Assembly: GCA_050945515.1 (NCBI GenBank)
Contig: JBMNTB010000007.1
Span: 1 to 64,000, forward strand
Source: UBA1046 sp050945515
GTDB taxonomy: Bacteria > Bacillota > Clostridia > Saccharofermentanales > DTU023
Length of the DNA stretch: 64,000 nt
Direction of reading: 5' to 3'
Positions within the stretch are counted from its first letter, which is position 1. The number at the start of each line of letters is the position of its first letter. Below are positions 1-8,556 of the stretch, one piece after another. The notes under the pieces are model-generated. The model saw nothing but the letters and a program-made list of their open reading frames with translations. It had not been told where the DNA came from and searched no databases. The position numbers and the translations under genes are program-made.

Positions 1-59
1 TGGTAGCTTGCCTAGTGTACCACGGAGGTTTTGCTTCTTGAAGCTAAAGCTTATCCCCT

Positions 60-84
60 CCACCCGCACAGCGGGTGGTTTATT
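60..84 (+). terminator. Hairpin terminator of an upstream plus-strand transcript
   Basis: A perfect 8-bp stem (CCACCCGC at 60-67, GCGGGTGG at 71-78) with a 3-base loop is followed by a T-rich tract. This is a rho-independent terminator for something ending left of or inside bases 1-59. I do not recognise a gene or RNA family in those 59 bases. Confidence 0.6.
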
Positions 85-109
85 GTTGCGCACGAGCAAC
101 GTGCGCAAC
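85..109. repeat. Perfect 9-bp inverted repeat
   Basis: GTTGCGCAC (85-93) and GTGCGCAAC (101-109) flank a 7-base loop. It lies between two terminator-like hairpins. Function is unknown; it may add to transcription termination. Confidence 0.4.
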
Positions 110-131
110 AGGCTTAAGCCTTCAATCTAAA

Positions 132-167
132 AGAGCGCGGATTGGTGTCCGCGCTCTAATTGTTTTT
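132..167. terminator. Bidirectional terminator after the exporter operon
   Basis: A 9-bp GC-rich stem (AGAGCGCGG at 132-140, CCGCGCTCT at 149-157) has a T tract on its right side and, read on the minus strand, TTTTAG after the stem. It can end the minus-strand operon whose last gene stops at 183, and also plus-strand transcription coming from the left. Confidence 0.65.
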
Positions 168-182
168 TCTAACTGGCAGTTC

Positions 183-2642
183 TTAGCGGAAAATGTCTTT
201 GACGCGTTCGAGGAAGCCTTTGTCTTCTTCTTTGGGCACTTCGATTACGGGCTTGGCCGGCGCCGGAATTTCGTCTGTAAGCAGGACGAATTGCACGGAT
301 TTGACATTAGTGTTCAGAGGTGAGACGAAAGAAACCGGCACGAAGTCCTTATGGAGCAGCTCATCTATCTTATTGTTGATTTCATCGAGCATCTTTTCAT
401 CCATGTCTTTGGTGCCATCCGCCAGTTCATTGACACCGGAGGCCAGCTCACTGATGCCGTCGGTATATTCTGTCAGGCCGTCCTGATATTCCCGCAGCCC
501 GTCTCCCAATTTGCGGACACCGTCAATATATTCGGCAGTACCTCGCTTCAATTCTTTCAGACCGCTCACGAGCTCTGTGCTGCCCTTCTTAATCCGGGTG
601 CCGGCAGTCTTCAGCTTATCACCGCCCTGACGCAACTCTTTGCCACCGGTATCCAGCTGTTTTAAGCCGCCTACCAATTGAGAAAGGCCGGTCTTCAGCC
701 CGGGCTGCTTCGGATCCTTACTGGCTACACCCTGGGCAATCTGCTGCACACCGCCGGTATATTGACTCAGACCGGCGTGGAAAGCACTGTATTGATCGGA
801 CAACTGCTTCAGGCCAGCGACCAGCTTCGGGAAGGAACCCAGATTGGCTGACAGTCCTTTGATCTGGCCGACCAGCTCATTAATGCCTTGGTCAATCTGC
901 GTATAATTAGCGACCAAAGCCTGAAGTCCGGAATTTTTGTCTTTGCCGATGGCTTCTTCCAGTCCATCGATGATCTGGTCCTGACCGGCTTTGAGCTTTC
1001 CGATTTCAGTGCTGAGATTAGAGAGAAGGCCAATACTTTGATTGCTCATCTCGGCAGCCTTAACCAGTTCACCCATAATTTTATCCAATACACCGATCAG
1101 AACCCAGGTTTCCGGCTTAGTCGGATCAAGGAAAGCTTCAAAGTTAACTCCTTGGGCAGCACCGGCATTATTGAGATAAACTACCCAAGCGTCTCTGCCT
1201 TCAATTTTTTGCGGAACTTCAACTTTAGCTGGGATGGCCGCATCCAAAGCAGTTTTGATCTGACCCAGTCCGGTCGAGATCCCTTTGAGCCCGGCGATCA
1301 GACCCGGATTCGCCGCAGTGCCGTCACCTTGGAAAGCTGCCAGGAAAGCGTCTAATCCCTGCTTAACAGCCGCTGAGCCCTGAACCAGCTGATCCAAACG
1401 GGCCAGATCTTCTGCTGTGGGGGCTGCTAAGCCATCGAGTGTGAGCTGATCGCTGATCTGCTGCAAAGCTTCGAGTATTTGTTGTGAGCCATCCGTCAGA
1501 TTTTGGTTTTGACCGGCGAGCTGGTTTAGTCCCTGTACCAGTTCACCGGCACCGGCGTCAAGTTTGGCGGCTCCGGTGGCCAGATCGCTCACACCCTTCG
1601 TATAATCGTTGACTCCGGAAAGATATTGATTAACGCCATTAATATAGGAGGAGATGCCATCGGTATAGTCAGCGACGCCGTCTGCGGCATCGCTGATGCC
1701 GTCGGTCAGCTTTTGCCCCTCCGTTCCCAGAGTGTTAGTGCCGGACACGATCTCAGACAGTCCGCTGTTTAAATCTCCGGAGCCTGTCTCCAATTCATCG
1801 GTTCCATCTTTCAATTCAGCGATCGCATCGACCAGTTTGGAGATATCGTCATTGATATCCGAAACATCCGGCATCTCAAAACTGATATCCAGTTTAACTG
1901 CGGCAATACTGATTCCCGGCATACAGAAATCCTTGACCTTGGCGCGGACGCTCAGATCGGCGTCAAAGCCCGGCAGAACTACATAATTGACCATGGTATT
2001 ATTGCCCGCTTCGGCAATGGTGGCACTTTCGGCTTCGATAGAAGTTACCCGATCGCGCGGGAGGGAGAAGCTAATCTGCAAGGCATAATGCTCGGTCAGA
2101 TCCTGGTGAGAGGGATTCGCCCGACTGGTCAAGGTAATCTCCAGATCCCCATTAGCACCGGACAGGCTGGCCGGTTCAACTTGCTTGCCGTCCAGATACC
2201 ATTCGATCTGAAACTCCCAGGGCAGATCTTTGTTCTTCAGAACTCCCTCATAATAATAATTGCCGGCCTCTGCCTCGATTTTAATTTCGTCTCTATCCTT
2301 TCGAGGCTCCCGGCCTGTCAGCCAAACGATCTCATCGTAGGCACCATAGTCAGTGATTAGGCCTGCTTTGGGTACTGAAAAATGATTGACTACATGGAGA
2401 TTTCCCGCCGCACCCTTAGCATCAAGTCGGCCGTATATGACTTCTGTCTTGTCTATCACTGCTTCCGGTGCGGCGATCACAAGTGTGTCCGAGCCTGCAA
2501 GCTCAGACGGAGGATCATTCTCGGCTGCTGCGATTAGAGCCGGAGCTTCCAGCATCGTGGCCAAGAGGATAAGGGAGATGCAAAGAGCAAGCGCCTTCGA
2601 CAAAATACTTTTGTGTTTACTTTTATTCTGAATGTAGTGCAT
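183..2642 (-). CDS. Secreted YhgE/Pip-type glycine-repeat protein, partner of the MMPL transporter
   Basis: This 819-residue protein has a basic N-terminus, a hydrophobic signal segment at about residues 14-38 and likely cleavage after AAA. An acidic beta-rich region follows. From about residue 270 to 760 runs a long array of short repeats with a glycine every 7 to 11 residues (patterns such as LxxGxxxLxxG), the signature of YhgE/Pip-family extracellular regions. I see no transmembrane segments near the C-terminus, which ends in a lysine/glutamate-rich tail, so unlike full YhgE proteins it has no ABC-2-type membrane domain. It begins 5 bases after the MMPL stop, so the two are almost certainly co-transcribed. 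An extracytoplasmic helper of the transporter is an inference; substrate unknown. Confidence 0.8.
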   Translation of the reverse strand: MHYIQNKSKHKSILSKALALCISLILLATMLEAPALIAAAENDPPSELAGSDTLVIAAPEAVIDKTEVIYGRLDAKGAAGNLHVVNHFSVPKAGLITDYGAYDEIVWLTGREPRKDRDEIKIEAEAGNYYYEGVLKNKDLPWEFQIEWYLDGKQVEPASLSGANGDLEITLTSRANPSHQDLTEHYALQISFSLPRDRVTSIEAESATIAEAGNNTMVNYVVLPGFDADLSVRAKVKDFCMPGISIAAVKLDISFEMPDVSDINDDISKLVDAIAELKDGTDELETGSGDLNSGLSEIVSGTNTLGTEGQKLTDGISDAADGVADYTDGISSYINGVNQYLSGVNDYTKGVSDLATGAAKLDAGAGELVQGLNQLAGQNQNLTDGSQQILEALQQISDQLTLDGLAAPTAEDLARLDQLVQGSAAVKQGLDAFLAAFQGDGTAANPGLIAGLKGISTGLGQIKTALDAAIPAKVEVPQKIEGRDAWVVYLNNAGAAQGVNFEAFLDPTKPETWVLIGVLDKIMGELVKAAEMSNQSIGLLSNLSTEIGKLKAGQDQIIDGLEEAIGKDKNSGLQALVANYTQIDQGINELVGQIKGLSANLGSFPKLVAGLKQLSDQYSAFHAGLSQYTGGVQQIAQGVASKDPKQPGLKTGLSQLVGGLKQLDTGGKELRQGGDKLKTAGTRIKKGSTELVSGLKELKRGTAEYIDGVRKLGDGLREYQDGLTEYTDGISELASGVNELADGTKDMDEKMLDEINNKIDELLHKDFVPVSFVSPLNTNVKSVQFVLLTDEIPAPAKPVIEVPKEEDKGFLERVKDIFR

Positions 2643-2647
2643 AGCGG

Positions 2648-4762
2648 TTACCTTTCCAATGTGTCAGTTATGTCAGTGTTTTGGCTTTGTCTGCTCTTCC
2701 GGTGCGGTTTGGGCAGAAACGAGGTATTCATAGTGGTTTTTTCGATCGGGCTATCCAGCAGTACCAACATCCCGGGCAAGAAGAACAGCACCATGCCCAG
2801 TGAGATTAGAGCGCCGCGCCCCAGGACGAGACCCAACTCTTTTACTACGGCGATTGTGGAGACACCCATCAGGGTGAAGCTGACCCCTGCCAGGATCAGG
2901 GCCGGCGAGACCAGGGAGCCTGCGGTGTCGGCGACTGATTGCATCGCCGCTTCGCGGGGCAGCAATGTCTTGCGGTGGTCGAGATAGTATTGCGAGAGCA
3001 AAATGCCGTAGTCAACAGTCGCTCCCAATTGTACGGTGCTAATAACCAGATAGCCTATGAAATTGAGCTCTTTGCCTTGGAGATACGGTATGGCCAGATT
3101 GAGCCAGATCGCAGCTTCTATAGTCAGGAGCAGAATCAGCGGAATCGCGATTGAGCGGAAGACCAGGGCGACGACCAGGCCGACAGCCAGGATGGCCAGA
3201 CCGTTGACGATCACATTGTCGCGGCTGATCATATCACGCATGTCTGCCAGTGTGGCATTCTCACCTATCAGATGGTAATTATCGCCGTAGTAGGACTCTG
3301 TCTTCTCTCGTATGGTCTCTACTAAAGCAAAGGAAGGAGCACTCTCGGTCTTGACATCCGAAACCAGGATCAGGCGGCTGTAATTGTCAGACAGCAGCTG
3401 TGCTCTGTCTTTCGGCGGCAGGAATGCCGGTGGCACTGTAACGCCTGCGGCGGAAGAGTAGCCAAAGACCGAGTCAATGCGGTCCAGGGACTCCAGCTCC
3501 GACATCAGTGCAGTTTCCCGATCCCAGTCGCCGCGCGGCACCAACAGTGCCATCTGGGTGGAGAGACCGTAAACATCTTCGATTTTTTGCGTTTCGGCAT
3601 ATTCACGCGAGTCTGCCGGATAGCTATCCATACCATAGAGGAAATGATTTTTCCTCTGAGCTAAGAAAAAAGGCAGTGCCAGAGTTAAGACCAAGATCAT
3701 AACCGGAATCCTGATCTTATAAACGAATTTGCTGAAGCCCTTGAATGAGGGCAGGAAACTGCGGTGTCTGGTCTTGGCCAGCAATTTCCAGGTCATCAGG
3801 ATCAGTACGGGCAAAAGAAACATTACGCTGACCAAACTGAAGACAATGCCTTTGGCTAGGACAAAGCCTAAGTCCGGACCGATTTTGAAGCGCATGAAGA
3901 CCAGCGCCAGGAAACCGAAGAAAGTGGTCAAGGCAGAGGCAGTGATAGAGCTGGCTGCTTTGACCATAGCCATACACATGGCGACAAATGGTCCATAACC
4001 CTGGGCATGGTATTCATCAAAACGGTGCAACATGAAAATCGCATAGTCAATCGAAACCGCCAGCTGCAGTATGGCAGCTACGGACTGAGTAATAAAAGAG
4101 ATTTCACCGAAGATGATATTGGTACCCATATTCAACATCACGCCAACGAATAGAACTGTCATGAATAGAAGAGGTTCCAACCAGGTCCTGGTGGCGATGA
4201 CCAATATGATCAAGGCAATCGGTACGGCGATAGCCATGATACGGGTGATCTCTGTCTGCACTGAAATTTGCGCCCTGGCCATCGAAATGATCTGGCCCCG
4301 GACAGCACCTTCTTCCCCGGCAAAATCATGGAGATACTGTTGCATTGTGACATTGCTATAGCCGTCATCTACAGTCACCAGAAATAAAGGCTGTTTATCT
4401 TTGTAGTAAGTATCAATCAATTCCGGATCTGTCATGGCCAGAGGCTGAGCCAGATCAACCAGATCATCCAGCCAGTTGACTTCTGTTACAAAGGAAAGCT
4501 GTTCCAGCTCGGCTTTCTTCTGCCTGGCTTCCGCCAGCGACATCGGCGGTAGCATTACTTCCGCACTGGGTATCGCTGTCCCGTATTCTTCTTTCATAAC
4601 CTTGATTGCTTGGGTCGATGGCGCTGAATCCGGCAGATATTCACTCATATCATAGTTGACGCCTACCAGGGGGAATAAAAGTACACAGATGGCCGTCAGC
4701 ACTAAAAACATGATCAGAACGGCTTTGCGGTGTTTAAGAATAAAGTTTGCTGCTCTTTCCAT
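2648..4762 (-). CDS. MMPL/RND family transporter
   Basis: The protein is about 704 residues, starting at the ATG at 4762, which has GAGG six bases upstream; an upstream in-frame start at 4804 lacks a ribosome site. It has two similar halves, each a membrane helix, a large extracytoplasmic loop and a cluster of helices, as in RND exporters of the MMPL/YdfJ type. Conserved intramembrane Asp-Tyr pairs occur in both halves (SIDYAIF and TVDYGIL), the expected proton-relay positions. It is transcribed away from a TetR regulator across a shared promoter region and is followed by a secreted repeat protein. Export of a lipid or amphiphile is the usual role of the family; the substrate here is unknown. 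Confidence 0.88.
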   Translation of the reverse strand: MERAANFILKHRKAVLIMFLVLTAICVLLFPLVGVNYDMSEYLPDSAPSTQAIKVMKEEYGTAIPSAEVMLPPMSLAEARQKKAELEQLSFVTEVNWLDDLVDLAQPLAMTDPELIDTYYKDKQPLFLVTVDDGYSNVTMQQYLHDFAGEEGAVRGQIISMARAQISVQTEITRIMAIAVPIALIILVIATRTWLEPLLFMTVLFVGVMLNMGTNIIFGEISFITQSVAAILQLAVSIDYAIFMLHRFDEYHAQGYGPFVAMCMAMVKAASSITASALTTFFGFLALVFMRFKIGPDLGFVLAKGIVFSLVSVMFLLPVLILMTWKLLAKTRHRSFLPSFKGFSKFVYKIRIPVMILVLTLALPFFLAQRKNHFLYGMDSYPADSREYAETQKIEDVYGLSTQMALLVPRGDWDRETALMSELESLDRIDSVFGYSSAAGVTVPPAFLPPKDRAQLLSDNYSRLILVSDVKTESAPSFALVETIREKTESYYGDNYHLIGENATLADMRDMISRDNVIVNGLAILAVGLVVALVFRSIAIPLILLLTIEAAIWLNLAIPYLQGKELNFIGYLVISTVQLGATVDYGILLSQYYLDHRKTLLPREAAMQSVADTAGSLVSPALILAGVSFTLMGVSTIAVVKELGLVLGRGALISLGMVLFFLPGMLVLLDSPIEKTTMNTSFLPKPHRKSRQSQNTDITDTLER

Positions 4763-4833
4763 ATCTTTCCTCAAAAAATGCCCTGTTTGTACGGCATTTA
4801 ACAAACAAGGCCTCCTCCCGCGTCTCGCTGGTC

Positions 4834-4862
4834 ATTATATAGTATCGAATACGATATTGTAA
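4834..4862 (-). promoter_or_regulatory. Promoter of the MMPL operon with an inverted repeat in the spacer
   Basis: On the minus strand, TTACAA (4857-4862) is a -35 and TATAAT (4834-4839) a consensus -10, 17 bases apart. The perfect inverted repeat TATCG-AATA-CGATA (4843-4856) lies between them, where a bound repressor would block polymerase. Promoter elements are read directly; the operator role is inferred. Confidence 0.55.
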
Positions 4863-4880
4863 TAAGCAAAATCGCTACAT

Positions 4881-4909
4881 TTGTTGTTTAGTCAACAATT
4901 TTATATAAT
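4881..4909 (+). promoter_or_regulatory. Promoter of the TetR regulator overlapping an inverted repeat
   Basis: TTGTTG (4881-4886) and TATAAT (4904-4909) are 17 bases apart. The perfect inverted repeat TTGTTG-TTTAGT-CAACAA (4881-4898) covers the -35 and part of the spacer, which suggests autoregulation. It differs in sequence from the repeat in the facing MMPL promoter. Confidence 0.5.
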
Positions 4910-4943
4910 ATGTTTAGTAAAATCTTATTTAGGAGCCAATTAG

Positions 4944-5561
4944 ATGATCAAAGATAAACGCTCGCTCAGAACCAGAGAGCTATTGACGCAGGAATTGATC
5001 AGCCTGCTACTGACCAAGCCCCTAAGTGAGATTACCGTGACAGAATTAACTGAGGCGACTGATCTCAATCGGGCAACATTTTATCTGCACTATGCCAATA
5101 TTTACGACCTATTCCAGTCGATCGAAGATGATCTGATCGAACAGGTGGAAAGATGGATCAAGCAATCTTTTCCCAAGGGCGCCAGTGTGTATTATCTCGA
5201 AACTGATGTCGAAGGCAATCCCATCATGCCAATCCTAACCGAGATGTTTAACTTTATTTATAATAATCGTGATGTCACAACGGTACTGCTGCGCAATCCT
5301 GAGAGCCGGCTGCTCGAACGTATCTACGGTAAAGGACGTGATAGTATCCTCAATTTTGCGCTACCTCAGGATAATACAATCAACAAAGACCGTGACCGCT
5401 ATGCTCTGGACTATATTGTCAGCGGTTGTATCGGCGTGATCCAATCCTGGATTGACAATGATCTCGACCTTGATCCGAAAACGATGAGCAAGATCACATG
5501 TGATCTGCTGTTGCAAAATCGTTCTGAACTAGCTAAGCAAAAAAGCCCTGATTTACGATAA
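4944..5561 (+). CDS. TetR family transcriptional regulator
   Basis: This 205-residue protein has an N-terminal TetR helix-turn-helix (residues 5-55, with the core RATFYLHYANIYDLF) and a C-terminal all-helical ligand domain of the kind often paired with YhgE/MMPL exporters. The start has AGGAG ten bases upstream. It is divergent from the MMPL operon, so the simplest reading is a local repressor of that operon. The inducer is unknown. Confidence 0.88.
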   Translation: MIKDKRSLRTRELLTQELISLLLTKPLSEITVTELTEATDLNRATFYLHYANIYDLFQSIEDDLIEQVERWIKQSFPKGASVYYLETDVEGNPIMPILTEMFNFIYNNRDVTTVLLRNPESRLLERIYGKGRDSILNFALPQDNTINKDRDRYALDYIVSGCIGVIQSWIDNDLDLDPKTMSKITCDLLLQNRSELAKQKSPDLR

Positions 5562-5662
5562 GCCCTATTTTTCTACTCATTAGCTGTACGGCTAGTCATC
5601 AAGATTGCCGCATATTCAGCTGTTTACTATTCCGCGCACCCGGCGATTAACCGTTAAATTAT

Positions 5663-5695
5663 AAACCCCCGGCTTGCAATAAGTTCCGGGGGTTT
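5663..5695. terminator. Bidirectional terminator between tetR and tRNA-Thr
   Basis: AAACCCCCGG (5663-5672) and CCGGGGGTTT (5686-5695) form a perfect 10-bp stem with a 13-base loop. It can end both the plus-strand regulator transcript and the minus-strand tRNA transcript. Confidence 0.7.
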
Positions 5696-5699
5696 CTAG

Positions 5700-5775
5700 T
5701 GGAGCCTGAGAAGAGACTCGAACTCTTGACCTGCTGATTACAAATCAGCTGCTCTGCCAATTGAGCTACTCAGGC
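5700..5775 (-). tRNA. tRNA-Thr (anticodon TGT)
   Basis: The reverse complement folds as a 76-nt tRNA: acceptor stem GCCTGAG/CTCAGGC, D arm with AGCTCAATTGGCAGAGC, anticodon stem GCTGA/TCAGC around loop TTTGTAA (anticodon TGT, reads ACA), a standard T arm with GTTCGAGTC, and an encoded CCA end. Confidence 0.95.
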
Positions 5776-5788
5776 AAAATGCTTCCAC

Positions 5789-5817
5789 ATATTATCTGAG
5801 CTCTCTTAAAAAGTCAA
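5789..5817 (-). promoter_or_regulatory. Promoter of tRNA-Thr
   Basis: On the minus strand, TTGACT (5812-5817) and TAATAT (5789-5794) are separated by 17 bases and lie just upstream of the tRNA 5' end at 5775. Confidence 0.5.
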
Positions 5818-5943
5818 CTTTTCACAATATTTATGGATAAGTCGATCTTGGCGATGCAAAGAGCGACTTATCGAATCACAATAATTAACTTATCTTATCG
5901 TCGGTGTGTCGCAGGGACAGCATATATAGTTATCCGGACAATC

Positions 5944-6876
5944 TTAGTCCGGATAAAGTTCAACCCTAATCTCGAACCAGGCAATAGTCTGTCCGTCGGC
6001 TTGGAAAGACTCAGAATAGATATATGAGATCATCTGCTCTGCCAGATAATACACTCTGACTGTTGCCTTTGCACCCTTCATCAAAGGGGTCACATTATTA
6101 ATCTCGGTTACACCTCTTACGGGTGCCAGTGTAACTGAAAAGGAACCATTATTTGTCAATGGGTAGCTATCGCTGATCATAGCCAAGGTGTTGCCACTCA
6201 GATCGCCATAGAGATCAATATTTTTTTCGGAACTGAGAGCAACCAACTGATCTACTATGCTTTTGACTTTATTGCTGTGAGTAAGCTTGTCAATATTCTT
6301 CTGAGAATAGATCATCGTGCCGGAGTAAGAGCCGGCATACATCTCATTGGATGCCGTATCATTGACGTAGCCCTCATTCTCTGAGCTGATCCGACCAAAG
6401 CCAAGCGGCAGACTGACAGGCTGTAATGCATCCTCAGGTGGCGGCTGGGTAGGATCAGGCTCAGTCACCGTTGTACTCTCAGCTGAAGTTTGAGGCGGTT
6501 CCGTATCCTTAGCTTTATCTGTAGTAGCGGCAGGTTCGACTATCACCTGCTCAGTGTTGGTAACAATTACCGGCCCTTCCTCAGCTTCAGTCGTTTCTTC
6601 CGGCAAGGGCTCTGTCACAGTCTCTACATGCAAGATAGTTTCAGATTCCAACGGATCATCATCAGGCAGAACCTCTTCCAATGTGAAGTCAAGCGACTCC
6701 TCTGCTTCAGTTTCGGTAGCAGCAGGCTTCTTTTTGCCAAGCTTTAGGATCAGCATGACTGTAAGAATGACAATCAATGCCAGAGACACGCCGATAACTG
6801 TATAATATGCTCTATTTTCCTTTTTTCTTTGTTCCTGCCCCGTTGGTCTTGCTGGTGGACGTTGTCTGAAATTCAT
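5944..6876 (-). CDS. Membrane-anchored protein with acidic linker, function unknown
   Basis: The 310-residue protein has a proline/arginine-rich cytoplasmic N-terminus, one transmembrane helix at about residues 25-46, a roughly 110-residue low-complexity linker rich in Glu, Thr and Pro, and a C-terminal globular domain of about 145 residues with alternating hydrophobic strands. I do not recognise the C-terminal domain. The topology (single anchor, long extended linker, extracellular domain) is typical of cell-envelope proteins in Clostridia. It is divergent from malQ, with about 100 bases between them. It is not an obvious lipoprotein because no Cys follows the hydrophobic stretch. Confidence 0.7.
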   Translation of the reverse strand: MNFRQRPPARPTGQEQRKKENRAYYTVIGVSLALIVILTVMLILKLGKKKPAATETEAEESLDFTLEEVLPDDDPLESETILHVETVTEPLPEETTEAEEGPVIVTNTEQVIVEPAATTDKAKDTEPPQTSAESTTVTEPDPTQPPPEDALQPVSLPLGFGRISSENEGYVNDTASNEMYAGSYSGTMIYSQKNIDKLTHSNKVKSIVDQLVALSSEKNIDLYGDLSGNTLAMISDSYPLTNNGSFSVTLAPVRGVTEINNVTPLMKGAKATVRVYYLAEQMISYIYSESFQADGQTIAWFEIRVELYPD

Positions 6877-6984
6877 ATTCTTCTCCCTGTCAGTGCACTT
6901 CAGTGATTACTATAGGATAGCATCTTTTAAATGAAACTTCACCCTGTTAGAATGACTGACAAGATTATCTTCAGCTGAGGTACT

Positions 6985-8523
6985 ATGAATCGTTCAAGTG
7001 GTGTTTTGCTGCCTATTTTTTCTCTCCCGGGACCGTACGGTATCGGGAGCATCGGCATTGGAACCGGTAAATTCGCGGAAAAATTGGTTGCTGCCGGTTT
7101 CAGATACTGGCAGGTACTGCCCTGCGGTCATACCGGAGCAGGCAATTCACCGTATCAATCCTTCTCAGCCTTTGCCGGTAATCCCTATCTGATTGATCTT
7201 GATCAACTGGCAGATAAGGAGCTGCTAACAAAAAAAGAGCTGGATACCGCACGGTATTCCGGAAGTCGGAACAGGATTGATTACGGCTGGCTTTGGCAAA
7301 CCAGATCAGACCTGCTGCATCTGGCCTTTTCACGGCTGGATGAAACCATCGGATTGGAGCTGGCAGAATTCATCAATCAACAGCAGCACTGGCTAATTCC
7401 TTATGCAAATTTTCTGACTTTGAAACAGCATCACAATTTCAGACCCTGGTGGGAATGGTCGGAACCTCTAAAAATGGCAGAAAATGATGCAGTTAACAAT
7501 TTCATCTCTGAACATCAGGATACCTATAATTATTACTGTTTTCTGCAATTTGTTTTTTATCGCCAATGGCAAAAAAGCAAGGCCAAAATCAACCAGGTGG
7601 GAATTAAGATCATCGGTGATCTTCCCTTCTATCCTGCAATTGACAGTGTCGAAGTTTGGAGCAGGCCGGATTTGTTCGAGTTGGATGAAAGCAAAGCTGT
7701 AATTAGAGTTTCAGGTGTACCGCCGGATTATTTTTCAACGACGGGACAGCTTTGGAATAATCCGGTATATGACTGGGATAAGATGGCTCAGGACAATTAC
7801 CGTTACTGGCATGAGCTTCTGTCTGCCAATTTATATTTATATGATGTCGTTAGACTTGACCACTTCCGAGGCTTTGAATCGTACTGGGCTGTGCCCGCAG
7901 GAGCGGAAACGGCAGCAGAAGGGCGCTGGGAGAAAGGACCGGGACTCAAGCTATTTGCACCATTGCTGCATGCTTTCCCCGCTGCTTGCTTCCTAGCTGA
8001 AGATCTGGGCGAGATCACATCAGATGTGCGCAATCTTCTCACAACTACCGGCCTGCCCGGAATGAAGGTTCTGCAGTTTGCTTTTGATCCCGACTCGGTT
8101 TCCCGGGACCGGCCGCACAATTATCCACAGAGGATTGCTGCTTTCACGGGCACACATGACAATAATACACTGATGGGCTGGCTACATGGTCTTAAGGAAC
8201 GTGAATGGGAATTGGTCAGAGACTATTTCGGTCTGAGAGAGGGATCATCGCCCAAAATAGCCAGAGAAAATCTGCGTACTATCCTGCGAACATTATGGCA
8301 GAGCCAGGCCGGACTGGTAATCTGTCCGGTCCAAGATCTGCTGGGGCTTGGTTCTGAATACAGAATCAATACACCCGGCTGTACAGATAATAACTGGATG
8401 GTGAGGATGACAGATGCACAATTGGACCGGATCGATACTGACTGGTTCAAGCGACTAAATGAAATTACTCAGAGAACAGGATACATAGAGTGTGAAATAG
8501 CTAAGCATGAGGGTGGGCGGTGA
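6985..8523 (+). CDS. malQ: 4-alpha-glucanotransferase (amylomaltase)
   Basis: This 512-residue GH77 enzyme transfers alpha-1,4-glucan segments between maltodextrins in the cytoplasm. The family residues are all present: nucleophile Asp292 in RLDHFRG, acid/base Glu339 in LAEDLGE and Asp392 in GTHDNNT. The N-terminal motif around GNSPYQ and the IGDLPFY block are also intact. Length matches the bacterial family (about 500). GAGG lies four bases before the ATG. No other maltodextrin genes are adjacent, so it appears as a single gene, convergent with the esterase downstream. Confidence 0.95.
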   Translation: MNRSSGVLLPIFSLPGPYGIGSIGIGTGKFAEKLVAAGFRYWQVLPCGHTGAGNSPYQSFSAFAGNPYLIDLDQLADKELLTKKELDTARYSGSRNRIDYGWLWQTRSDLLHLAFSRLDETIGLELAEFINQQQHWLIPYANFLTLKQHHNFRPWWEWSEPLKMAENDAVNNFISEHQDTYNYYCFLQFVFYRQWQKSKAKINQVGIKIIGDLPFYPAIDSVEVWSRPDLFELDESKAVIRVSGVPPDYFSTTGQLWNNPVYDWDKMAQDNYRYWHELLSANLYLYDVVRLDHFRGFESYWAVPAGAETAAEGRWEKGPGLKLFAPLLHAFPAACFLAEDLGEITSDVRNLLTTTGLPGMKVLQFAFDPDSVSRDRPHNYPQRIAAFTGTHDNNTLMGWLHGLKEREWELVRDYFGLREGSSPKIARENLRTILRTLWQSQAGLVICPVQDLLGLGSEYRINTPGCTDNNWMVRMTDAQLDRIDTDWFKRLNEITQRTGYIECEIAKHEGGR

Positions 8524-8556
8524 GACCCCGGCTGCTGTCTACGCAAAGTTTGCAAG

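Noticed and set aside
888..1355. 155-codon plus-strand frame inside the repeat-protein gene
   Set aside because: Open frame is a by-product of the repetitive coding sequence on the opposite strand.
183..2642. Repeat-rich DNA as a CRISPR or tandem array
   Set aside because: Similarity is at the level of degenerate protein repeats; spacing and sequence are not those of direct DNA repeats.
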